NCBI GenBank assembly: GCA_944548615.1
Contig: CALYMY010000061.1
Location: 124,001-188,000 of the forward strand
DNA from: Micropterix aruncella
Lineage: Eukaryota > Arthropoda > Insecta > Lepidoptera > Micropterigidae
Reading direction: 5' to 3'
Length of the DNA stretch: 64,000 nucleotides
A program made the position numbers and the translations under genes. The first letter of the stretch is position 1, and each line of letters begins with the position of its first letter. The notes below the pieces were generated by a model. The model made no database searches. It saw only the letters and a program-made list of their open reading frames with translations, and was not told the DNA's origin. This document shows, piece by piece, positions 52,925 through 64,000 of this stretch.

Positions 52925-53644
52925 CTTGTCACGTACCTCTTTCCGTAGGTTGTTTACTCCTTTTAATTCGTTTAACGCCTCGCGGGCAATATCTCTGGCT
53001 CTTTCCGGTATTTCTTCGAAATTCCGAAACGGCACTTCTATTTCTGTGGTCTCCATATTGTCTCTTCTCGTTGATCAAAGGCACTGAAAATGAAAATGAA
53101 AAAGCACAGATTAAATAGTATTGAAAAGTAATTAAAGAAGAAGAAGAAGACGAGATAAAAAGCAGAAGCAATGAAATGAAAAGCGTTCTAAAACCCTATC
53201 TTTTGACACCTCGCTTGTGTGTATATGATAAAATAAAGAATATAATATTTAATTTATTAAACGAAGCCGCGGGAAAAATACTAAAACTCCCTTGGCTCGG
53301 ATCGCTACTATTGAAAACAAACATCGTAAAATCGATAAATAAACTTTCGCAAGTATGACGAGGGCTGAAGTTACCATAGAAACAGAAATCGTTAAATCGA
53401 TAAATATTCTATTGCGAGTCGGGCCACCGCCTGAGCTCGTTACTATGGAAACAAAACCGTTAAATCGATAAATCAATATACCTATACAGATATTAAATCG
53501 TCTATAATTCCGTTAATATTACTCAGATTTGAAAATTAAAAGAAGCGTTAGATGCGCAAAGCAAAACTCTATTAGATAATAATAAACAGGGAGGACTATT
53601 GATGCCTTTTAGCGCAATAGCCCTCAAACGTCGGAAGCCAATTT
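52925..53644. repeat. Single-copy core, unit 13
   Basis: Exon-like fragment at 52937-53083 (minus). I noticed no difference from unit 1. Confidence 0.93.
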
Positions 53645-55512
53645 ATTTCGAAAAATGTGATTTTTTCATAACAATTTCTATGTTCAAAATGAAAGTTTAT
53701 ATAAAAAAATTCAAAATGTCAAAATTTCGAAAATGCCATTTCGTAGAGATTTCAAAGGCCTTCGTTCTGTCCGAACACCGTAACGCGTTAGGTTTACTCT
53801 ATCTCGATTTATTTCGAAAAATGTGATTTTTTCATAATAATTTCCAAGTTCAAAATGAAAGTTTATATAAAAATTTTCAAAATATCAAAATTTCAAAAAT
53901 GCCATTTTGTAGAGCTTAAGCGGGGTGTCGATCTCGCCAAAGACCGCAACGCGGTAGGTTTACTCTATCTCGATTTATTTCGAAAAATGTGATTTTTTCA
54001 TAACAATTTCTATGTTCAAAATGAAAGTTTATATAAAATTTTTCAAAATGTCAAAATTTCGAAAATGCCATTTTGTAGAGATTACCAAGGTCGTCGTTCT
54101 GTCCGAACGCCGTAACGCTATAGGTTTACTCTATCACGATCTTTTTCGAAAAATGTGATTTTTTCATAACAATTTCTATGTTTAAAATGAAATTTTATAT
54201 AAAATTTTTCAAAATGTCAAAATTTCGAAAATGCCATTTTGTAGAGATTACCAAGGCCGTCGTTCTGTCCGAACGCCGTAACGCTATAGGTTTACTCTAT
54301 CACGATCTTTTTCGAAAAATGTGATTTTTTCATAATAATTTCTATGTTTAAAATGAAATTTTATATAAAATTTTTCAAAATGTCAAAATTTCAAAAATGC
54401 CATTTTGTAGAGCTTAAGCGGGGTGTCGATCTAGCCAAAGACCGCAACGCGGTAGGTTTACTCTATCACGGTCTTTTTCGAAAAATGTCATTTATTCATA
54501 ACAATTTCTATGTTCAAAATGAAAGTTTATATAAAAAATTTCAAAATGTCAAAATTTCGAAAATGCCATTTCGTAGAGATTACCAAGGCCGTGGTTCTGT
54601 CCGAACGCCGTAACGCTATAGGTTTACTCTATCACGATCTTTTTCGAAAAATGTGATTTTTTCATTATAATTTCTATGTTTAAAATGAAATTTTATATAA
54701 AATTTTTCAAAATGTCAAAATTTCAAAAATGCCATTTTGTAGAGCTTAAGCGGGGTGTCGATCTCGCCAAAGACCGCAACGCGGTAGGTTTACTCTATCT
54801 CGATTTATTTCGAAAAATGTGATTTTTTCATAACAATTTCTATGTTCAAAATGAAAGTTTATATAAAAAATTTCAAAATGTCAAAATTTCGAAAATGCCA
54901 TTTTGTAGAGATTACCAAGGCCGTCGTTCTGTCCGAACGCCGTAACCCTATAGGTTTACTCTATCACGATCTTTTTCGAAAAATGTGATTTTTTCATAAC
55001 AATTTCTATGTTTAAAATGAAATTTTATATAAAATTTTTCAAAATGTCAAAATTTCGAAAATGCCATTTTGTAGAGATTACCAAGGCCGTCGTTCTGTCC
55101 GAACGCCGTAACCCTATAGGTTTACTCTATCACGATCTTTTTCGAAAAATATGATTTTTTCATAATAATTTCTATGTTTAAAATGAAATTTTATATAAAA
55201 TTTTTCAAAAAGTCAAAATTTCAAAAATGCCATTTTGTAGAGCTTAAGCGGGGTGTCGATCTCGCCAAAGACCGCAACGCGGTAGGTTTACTCTATCTCG
55301 TTCTTTTGTGAAAAATGTGATTTTTTCATAACAATTTCTATGTTCAAAATGAAAGTTTATATAAAAAATTTCAAAATGTCAAAATTTCGAAAATGCCATT
55401 TCGTAGAGATTTCAAAGGCCTTCGTTATGCCCAAACACCGTAACGCGTTTTATTTACTCTATCACGGTCTTTTTCGAAAAATGACATTTATTCATAACAA
55501 TTTCTATGTTCA
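53645..55512 (+). repeat. 166-bp array, unit 13
   Basis: Standard 11 monomers plus stub. I noticed no private change. Confidence 0.95.
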
Positions 55513-56954
55513 GGAGTTCCCTCGTCGGGAGCCAACCCTGGGTGCAGCAGCCATGTCATGGTGGAACTTAGTAATTGCCATCATAATGGAATGCCTATAC
55601 CAAATTTCACGTCTCTACGGTTGACCGTTGAGGAGTTCCCTCGTCGGGAGCCAACCCTGGGTGCAGCAGCCATGTCATGGTGGAACTTAGTAATTGCCAT
55701 CATAATGGAATGCCTATACCAAATTTCACGTCTCTACGGTTGACCGTTGAGGAGTTCCCTCGTCGGGAGCCAACCCTGGGTGCAGCAGCGATGTCATGGT
55801 GGAACTTAGAAATTGCCGTCATAATGGAATGCCTATACCAAATTTCACGTCTCTACGGTTGACCGTTGAGGAGTTCCCTCGTCGGGAGCCAACCCTGGGT
55901 GCAGCAGCCATGTCATGGTGGAACTTAGTAATTGCCATCATAATGGAATGCCTATACCAAATTTCACGTCTCTACGGTTGACCGTTGAGGAGTTCCCTCG
56001 TCGGGAGCCAACCCTGGGTGCAGCAGCCATGTCATGGTGGAACTTAGTAATTGCCATCATAATGGAATGCCTATACCAAATTTCACGTCTCTACGGTTGA
56101 CCGTTGAGGAGTTCCCTCGTCGGGAGCCAACCCTGGGTGCAGCAGCCATGTCATGGTGGAACTTAGTAATTGCCATCATAATGGAATGCCTATACCAAAT
56201 TTCACGTCTCTACGGTTGACCGTTGAGGAGTTCCCTCGTCGGGAGCCAACCCTGGGTGCAGCAGCCATGTCATGGTGGAACTTAGTAATTGCCATCATAA
56301 TGGAATGCCTATACCAAATTTCACGTCTCTACGGTTGACCGTTGAGGAGTTCCCTCGTCGGGAGCCAACCCTGGGTGCAGCAGCGATGTCATGGTGGAAC
56401 TTAGAAATTGCCGTCATAATGGAATGCCTATACCAAATTTCACGTCTCTACGGTTGACCGTTGAGGAGTTCCCTCGTCGGGAGCCAACCCTGGGTGCAGC
56501 AGCCATGTCATGGTGGAACTTAGTAATTGCCATCATAATGGAATGCCTATACCAAATTTCACGTCTCTACGGTTGACCGTTGAGGAGTTCCCTCGTCGGG
56601 AGCCAACCCTGGGTGCAGCAGCCATGTCATGGTGGAACTTAGTAATTGCCATCATAATGGAATGCCTATACCAAATTTCACGTCTCTACGGTTGACCGTT
56701 GAGGAGTTCCCTCGTCGGGAGCCAACCCTGGGTGCAGCAGCCATGTCATGGTGGAACTTAGTAATTGCCATCATAATGGAATGCCTATACCAAATTTCAC
56801 GTCTCTACGGTTGACCGTTGAGAAGTTCCCTCGTCGGGAGCCAACCCTGGGTGCAGCAGCCATGTCATGGTGGAACTTAGTAATTGCCATCATAATGGAA
56901 TGCCTATACCAAATTTCACGTCTCTACGGTTGACCGTTGAGGAGTTCCCTCGTC
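55513..56954 (+). repeat. 119-bp array, unit 14
   Basis: Twelve monomers plus stub, with the standard variant pattern. Confidence 0.96.
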
Positions 56955-57674
56955 CTTGTCACGTACCTCTTTCCGTAGGTTGTTTACTCCTTTTAATTCG
57001 TTTAACGCCTCGCGGGCAATATCTCTGGCTCTTTCCGGTATTTCTTCGAAATTCCGAAACGGCACTTCTATTTCTGTGGTCTCCATATTGTCTCTTCTCG
57101 TTGATCAAAGGCACTGAAAATGAAAATGAAAAAGCACAGATTAAATAGTATTGAAAAGTAATTAAAGAAGAAGAAGAAGACGAGATAAAAAGCAGAAGCA
57201 ATGAAATGAAAAGCGTTCTAAAACCCTATCTTTTGACACCTCGCTTGTGTGTATATGATAAAATAAAGAATATAATATTTAATTTATTAAACGAAGCCGC
57301 GGGAAAAATACTAAAACTCCCTTGGCTCGGATCGCTACTATTGAAAACAAACATCGTAAAATCGATAAATAAACTTTCGCAAGTATGACGAGGGCTGAAG
57401 TTACCATAGAAACAGAAATCGTTAAATCGATAAATATTCTATTGCGAGTCGGGCCACCGCCTGAGCTCGTTACTATGGAAACAAAACCGTTAAATCGATA
57501 AATCAATATACCTATACAGATATTAAATCGTCTATAATTCCGTTAATATTACTCAGATTTGAAAATTAAAAGAAGCGTTAGATGCGCAAAGCAAAACTCT
57601 ATTAGATAATAATAAACAGGGAGGACTATTGATGCCTTTTAGCGCAATAGCCCTCAAACGTCGGAAGCCAATTT
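56955..57674. repeat. Single-copy core, unit 14
   Basis: Exon-like fragment at 56967-57113 (minus). I noticed no difference from unit 1. Confidence 0.93.
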
Positions 57675-59542
57675 ATTTCGAAAAATGTGATTTTTTCATA
57701 ACAATTTCTATGTTCAAAATGAAAGTTTATATAAAAAAATTCAAAATGTCAAAATTTCGAAAATGCCATTTCGTAGAGATTTCAAAGGCCTTCGTTCTGT
57801 CCGAACACCGTAACGCGTTAGGTTTACTCTATCTCGATTTATTTCGAAAAATGTGATTTTTTCATAATAATTTCCAAGTTCAAAATGAAAGTTTATATAA
57901 AAATTTTCAAAATATCAAAATTTCAAAAATGCCATTTTGTAGAGCTTAAGCGGGGTGTCGATCTCGCCAAAGACCGCAACGCGGTAGGTTTACTCTATCT
58001 CGATTTATTTCGAAAAATGTGATTTTTTCATAACAATTTCTATGTTCAAAATGAAAGTTTATATAAAATTTTTCAGAATGTCAAAATTTCGAAAATGCCA
58101 TTTTGTAGAGATTACCAAGGTCGTCGTTCTGTCCGAACGCCGTAACGCTATAGGTTTACTCTATCACGATCTTTTTCGAAAAATGTGATTTTTTCATAAC
58201 AATTTCTATGTTTAAAATGAAATTTTATATAAAATTTTTCAAAATGTCAAAATTTCGAAAATGCCATTTTGTAGAGATTACCAAGGCCGTCGTTCTGTCC
58301 GAACGCCGTAACGCTATAGGTTTACTCTATCACGATCTTTTTCGAAAAATGTGATTTTTTCATAATAATTTCTATGTTTAAAATGAAATTTTATATAAAA
58401 TTTTTCAAAATGTCAAAATTTCAAAAATGCCATTTTGTAGAGCTTAAGCGGGGTGTCGATCTAGCCAAAGACCGCAACGCGGTAGGTTTACTCTATCACG
58501 GTCTTTTTCGAAAAATGTCATTTATTCATAACAATTTCTATGTTCAAAATGAAAGTTTATATAAAAAATTTCAAAATGTCAAAATTTCGAAAATGCCATT
58601 TCGTAGAGATTACCAAGGCCGTGGTTCTGTCCGAACGCCGTAACGCTATAGGTTTACTCTATCACGATCTTTTTCGAAAAATGTGATTTTTTCATTATAA
58701 TTTCTATGTTTAAAATGAAATTTTATATAAAATTTTTCAAAATGTCAAAATTTCAAAAATGCCATTTTGTAGAGCTTAAGCGGGGTGTCGATCTCGCCAA
58801 AGACCGCAACGCGGTAGGTTTACTCTATCTCGATTTATTTCGAAAAATGTGATTTTTTCATAACAATTTCTATGTTCAAAATGAAAGTTTATATAAAAAA
58901 TTTCAAAATGTCAAAATTTCGAAAATGCCATTTTGTAGAGATTACCAAGGCCGTCGTTCTGTCCGAACGCCGTAACCCTATAGGTTTACTCTATCACGAT
59001 CTTTTTCGAAAAATGTGATTTTTTCATAACAATTTCTATGTTTAAAATGAAATTTTATATAAAATTTTTCAAAATGTCAAAATTTCGAAAATGCCATTTT
59101 GTAGAGATTACCAAGGCCGTCGTTCTGTCCGAACGCCGTAACCCTATAGGTTTACTCTATCACGATCTTTTTCGAAAAATATGATTTTTTCATAATAATT
59201 TCTATGTTTAAAATGAAATTTTATATAAAATTTTTCAAAAAGTCAAAATTTCAAAAATGCCATTTTGTAGAGCTTAAGCGGGGTGTCGATCTCGCCAAAG
59301 ACCGCAACGCGGTAGGTTTACTCTATCTCGTTCTTTTGTGAAAAATGTGATTTTTTCATAACAATTTCTATGTTCAAAATGAAAGTTTATATAAAAAATT
59401 TCAAAATGTCAAAATTTCGAAAATGCCATTTCGTAGAGATTTCAAAGGCCTTCGTTATGCCCAAACACCGTAACGCGTTTTATTTACTCTATCACGGTCT
59501 TTTTCGAAAAATGACATTTATTCATAACAATTTCTATGTTCA
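57675..59542 (+). repeat. 166-bp array, unit 14
   Basis: Standard 11 monomers plus stub. Private change: A to G at 58076 (TTTCAGAATG). Confidence 0.95.
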
Positions 59543-60984
59543 GGAGTTCCCTCGTCGGGAGCCAACCCTGGGTGCAGCAGCCATGTCATGGTGGAACTTA
59601 GTAATTGCCATCATAATGGAATGCCTATACCAAATTTCACGTCTCTACGGTTGACCGTTGAGGAGTTCCCTCGTCGGGAGCCAACCCTGGGTGCAGCAGC
59701 CATGTCATGGTGGAACTTAGTAATTGCCATCATAATGGAATGCCTATACCAAATTTCACGTCTCTACGGTTGACCGTTGAGGAGTTCCCTCGTCGGGAGC
59801 CAACCCTGGGTGCAGCAGCGATGTCATGGTGGAACTTAGAAATTGCCGTCATAATGGAATGCCTATACCAAATTTCACGTCTCTACGGTTGACCGTTGAG
59901 GAGTTCCCTCGTCGGGAGCCAACCCTGGGTGCAGCAGCCATGTCATGGTGGAACTTAGTAATTGCCATCATAATGGAATGCCTATACCAAATTTCACGTC
60001 TCTACGGTTGACCGTTGAGGAGTTCCCTCGTCGGGAGCCAACCCTGGGTGCAGCAGCCATGTCATGGTGGAACTTAGTAATTGCCATCATAATGGAATGC
60101 CTATACCAAATTTCACGTCTCTACGGTTGACCGTTGAGGAGTTCCCTCGTCGGGAGCCAACCCTGGGTGCAGCAGCCATGTCATGGTGGAACTTAGTAAT
60201 TGCCATCATAATGGAATGCCTATACCAAATTTCACGTCTCTACGGTTGACCGTTGAGGAGTTCCCTCGTCGGGAGCCAACCCTGGGTGCAGCAGCCATGT
60301 CATGGTGGAACTTAGTAATTGCCATCATAATGGAATGCCTATACCAAATTTCACGTCTCTACGGTTGACCGTTGAGGAGTTCCCTCGTCGGGAGCCAACC
60401 CTGGGTGCAGCAGCGATGTCATGGTGGAACTTAGAAATTGCCGTCATAATGGAATGCCTATACCAAATTTCACGTCTCTACGGTTGACCGTTGAGGAGTT
60501 CCCTCGTCGGGAGCCAACCCTGGGTGCAGCAGCCATGTCATGGTGGAACTTAGTAATTGCCATCATAATGGAATGCCTATACCAAATTTCACGTCTCTAC
60601 GGTTGACCGTTGAGGAGTTCCCTCGTCGGGAGCCAACCCTGGGTGCAGCAGCCATGTCATGGTGGAACTTAGTAATTGCCATCATAATGGAATGCCTATA
60701 CCAAATTTCACGTCTCTACGGTTGACCGTTGAGGAGTTCCCTCGTCGGGAGCCAACCCTGGGTGCAGCAGCCATGTCATGGTGGAACTTAGTAATTGCCA
60801 TCATAATGGAATGCCTATACCAAATTTCACGTCTCTACGGTTGACCGTTGAGAAGTTCCCTCGTCGGGAGCCAACCCTGGGTGCAGCAGCCATGTCATGG
60901 TGGAACTTAGTAATTGCCATCATAATGGAATGCCTATACCAAATTTCACGTCTCTACGGTTGACCGTTGAGGAGTTCCCTCGTC
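59543..60984 (+). repeat. 119-bp array, unit 15
   Basis: Twelve monomers plus stub, with the standard variant pattern. Confidence 0.96.
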
Positions 60985-61704
60985 CTTGTCACGTACCTCT
61001 TTCCGTAGGTTGTTTACTCCTTTTAATTCGTTTAACGCCTCGCGGGCAATATCTCTGGCTCTTTCCGGTATTTCTTCGAAATTCCGAAACGGCACTTCTA
61101 TTTCTGTGGTCTCCATATTGTCTCTTCTCGTTGATCAAAGGCACTGAAAATGAAAATGAAAAAGCACAGATTAAATAGTATTGAAAAGTAATTAAAGAAG
61201 AAGAAGAAGACGAGATAAAAAGCAGAAGCAATGAAATGAAAAGCGTTCTAAAACCCTATCTTTTGACACCTCGCTTGTGTGTATATGATAAAATAAAGAA
61301 TATAATATTTAATTTATTAAACGAAGCCGCGGGAAAAATACTAAAACTCCCTTGGCTCGGATCGCTACTATTGAAAACAAACATCGTAAAATCGATAAAT
61401 AAACTTTCGCAAGTATGACGAGGGCTGAAGTTACCATAGAAACAGAAATCGTTAAATCGATAAATATTCTATTGCGAGTCGGGCCACCGCCTGAGCTCGT
61501 TACTATGGAAACAAAACCGTTAAATCGATAAATCAATATACCTATACAGATATTAAATCGTCTATAATTCCGTTAATATTACTCAGATTTGAAAATTAAA
61601 AGAAGCGTTAGATGCGCAAAGCAAAACTCTATTAGATAATAATAAACAGGGAGGACTATTGATGCCTTTTAGCGCAATAGCCCTCAAACGTCGGAAGCCA
61701 ATTT
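60985..61704. repeat. Single-copy core, unit 15
   Basis: Exon-like fragment at 60997-61143 (minus). I noticed no difference from unit 1. Confidence 0.93.
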
Positions 61705-63572
61705 ATTTCGAAAAATGTGATTTTTTCATAACAATTTCTATGTTCAAAATGAAAGTTTATATAAAAAAATTCAAAATGTCAAAATTTCGAAAATGCCATT
61801 TCGTAGAGATTTCAAAGGCCTTCGTTCTGTCCGAACACCGTAACGCGTTAGGTTTACTCTATCTCGATTTATTTCGAAAAATGTGATTTTTTCATAATAA
61901 TTTCCAAGTTCAAAATGAAAGTTTATATAAAAATTTTCAAAATATCAAAATTTCAAAAATGCCATTTTGTAGAGCTTAAGCGGGGTGTCGATCTCGCCAA
62001 AGACCGCAACGCGGTAGGTTTACTCTATCTCGATTTATTTCGAAAAATGTGATTTTTTCATAACAATTTCTATGTTCAAAATGAAAGTTTATATAAAATT
62101 TTTCAAAATGTCAAAATTTCGAAAATGCCATTTTGTAGAGATTACCAAGGTCGTCGTTCTGTCCGAACGCCGTAACGCTATAGGTTTACTCTATCACGAT
62201 CTTTTTCGAAAAATGAGATTTTTTCATAACAATTTCTATGTTTAAAATGAAATTTTATATAAAATTTTTCAAAATGTCAAAATTTCGAAAATGCCATTTT
62301 GTAGAGATTACCAAGGCCGTCGTTCTGTCCGAACGCCGTAACGCTATAGGTTTACTCTATCACGATCTTTTTCGAAAAATGTGATTTTTTCATAATAATT
62401 TCTATGTTTAAAATGAAATTTTATATAAAATTTTTCAAAATGTCAAAATTTCAAAAATGCCATTTTGTAGAGCTTAAGCGGGGTGTCGATCTAGCCAAAG
62501 ACCGCAACGCGGTAGGTTTACTCTATCACGGTCTTTTTCGAAAAATGTCATTTATTCATAACAATTTCTATGTTCAAAATGAAAGTTTATATAAAAAATT
62601 TCAAAATGTCAAAATTTCGAAAATGCCATTTCGTAGAGATTACCAAGGCCGTGGTTCTGTCCGAACGCCGTAACGCTATAGGTTTACTCTATCACGATCT
62701 TTTTCGAAAAATGTGATTTTTTCATTATAATTTCTATGTTTAAAATGAAATTTTATATAAAATTTTTCAAAATGTCAAAATTTCAAAAATGCCATTTTGT
62801 AGAGCTTAAGCGGGGTGTCGATCTCGCCAAAGACCGCAACGCGGTAGGTTTACTCTATCTCGATTTATTTCGAAAAATGTGATTTTTTCATAACAATTTC
62901 TATGTTCAAAATGAAAGTTTATATAAAAAATTTCAAAATGTCAAAATTTCGAAAATGCCATTTTGTAGAGATTACCAAGGCCGTCGTTCTGTCCGAACGC
63001 CGTAACCCTATAGGTTTACTCTATCACGATCTTTTTCGAAAAATGTGATTTTTTCATAACAATTTCTATGTTTAAAATGAAATTTTATATAAAATTTTTC
63101 AAAATGTCAAAATTTCGAAAATGCCATTTTGTAGAGATTACCAAGGCCGTCGTTCTGTCCGAACGCCGTAACCCTATAGGTTTACTCTATCACGATCTTT
63201 TTCGAAAAATATGATTTTTTCATAATAATTTCTATGTTTAAAATGAAATTTTATATAAAATTTTTCAAAAAGTCAAAATTTCAAAAATGCCATTTTGTAG
63301 AGCTTAAGCGGGGTGTCGATCTCGCCAAAGACCGCAACGCGGTAGGTTTACTCTATCTCGTTCTTTTGTGAAAAATGTGATTTTTTCATAACAATTTCTA
63401 TGTTCAAAATGAAAGTTTATATAAAAAATTTCAAAATGTCAAAATTTCGAAAATGCCATTTCGTAGAGATTTCAAAGGCCTTCGTTATGCCCAAACACCG
63501 TAACGCGTTTTATTTACTCTATCACGGTCTTTTTCGAAAAATGACATTTATTCATAACAATTTCTATGTTCA
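61705..63572 (+). repeat. 166-bp array, unit 15
   Basis: Standard 11 monomers plus stub. Private change: T to A at 62216 (ATGAGATT instead of ATGTGATT). Confidence 0.95.
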
Positions 63573-64000
63573 GGAGTTCCCTCGTCGGGAGCCAACCCTG
63601 GGTGCAGCAGCCATGTCATGGTGGAACTTAGTAATTGCCATCATAATGGAATGCCTATACCAAATTTCACGTCTCTACGGTTGACCGTTGAGGAGTTCCC
63701 TCGTCGGGAGCCAACCCTGGGTGCTGCAGCCATGTCATGGTGGAACTTAGTAATTGCCATCATAATGGAATGCCTATACCAAATTTCACGTCTCTACGGT
63801 TGACCGTTGAGGAGTTCCCTCGTCGGGAGCCAACCCTGGGTGCAGCAGCGATGTCATGGTGGAACTTAGAAATTGCCGTCATAATGGAATGCCTATACCA
63901 AATTTCACGTCTCTACGGTTGACCGTTGAGGAGTTCCCTCGTCGGGAGCCAACCCTGGGTGCAGCAGCCATGTCATGGTGGAACTTAGTAATTGCCATCA
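63573..64000 (+). repeat. 119-bp array, unit 16 (right-truncated)
   Basis: Monomers 1-3 are complete (63573, 63692, 63811) and monomer 4 is cut by the window end. Monomer 3 is the GCGATG variant, as expected. Private change in monomer 2: A to T at 63725 (GTGCTGCAGCC). Confidence 0.95.

Larger units (their letters stand above)
1..64000. repeat. Higher-order tandem satellite, 4,030-bp unit, about 15.9 copies
   Basis: Any landmark recurs at 4,030-bp steps. The junction of the 119-bp array with the single-copy core lies at 701, 4731, 8761, 13123, 17153, 21183, 25213, 29243, 32941, 36805, 40835, 44865, 48895, 52925, 56955 and 60985. The three steps that are not 4,030 bp differ by +332, -332 and -166, which are multiples of the 166-bp sub-repeat. 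All units are head to tail on the same strand. Neither end of the satellite lies in the window, so the total array is longer. Seen directly: period, block order and near identity. Inferred: spread by unequal exchange or rolling-circle amplification. A centromeric, pericentromeric or sex-chromosome location is possible but not shown here. Confidence 0.98.

Noticed and set aside
1..64000. rDNA intergenic spacer
   Set aside because: An IGS repeat array would be flanked by 18S or 28S sequence every few kb. No rRNA sequence is recognisable in any of the units.

Overview
The whole 64 kb window is one tandem satellite with a higher-order repeat (HOR). I found no intact gene, rRNA, tRNA, transposase, CRISPR array or phage gene on either strand. 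A 4,030-bp unit repeats head to tail: a partial unit (1-3288), 15 complete units (3289-63572) and a partial unit (63573-64000). Twelve complete units are exactly 4,030 bp. The other three differ only in the 166-bp array: +332 bp at 7319-11680, -332 bp at 27801-31498 and -166 bp at 31499-35362. Read by eye, units differ by about one substitution per unit, so the array is very young, strongly homogenised, or partly an assembly product.

Each unit has three blocks in fixed order. (1) A 1,442-bp array holds twelve nearly identical 119-bp monomers plus a 14-bp stub, with an internal five-monomer (595-bp) periodicity. (2) A 720-bp single-copy core follows. (3) A 1,868-bp array holds eleven diverged 166-bp monomers of three sequence classes plus a 42-bp stub. 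Every monomer carries a TATATAAAA motif.

The core is the most interesting part. On the minus strand it holds an exon-like segment: a long AG-free pyrimidine-rich tract ending in CAG, an in-frame stop, an ATG in strong Kozak context, 40 codons of protein-like composition, and GAG|GTACGT, a strong 5' splice site in phase 0. The 119-bp array starts seven bases after the last base of that donor hexamer. About 310-400 bp upstream of the ATG lie two near-palindromes matching the RFX X-box pattern, embedded in a 65-68-bp degenerate triplication that also repeats AATCGATAAAT. I infer that the core may be the captured 5' end (promoter plus first coding exon) of a host gene, now copied at least 16 times.

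The organism is a eukaryote: it has HOR satellite structure, AT-rich noncoding sequence, splice-site-like signals and no dense coding. The 119-bp monomer contains TTGAGGAGTTCCCTCG, which resembles a motif I remember from repeats in moth and butterfly genomes. An insect, perhaps lepidopteran, is therefore possible, but that rests on memory and is weak. The small open frames across the window (60-94 codons) are by-products of the repeats: both monomer lengths are not multiples of three, so frames shift from copy to copy. I annotated none of them as genes.
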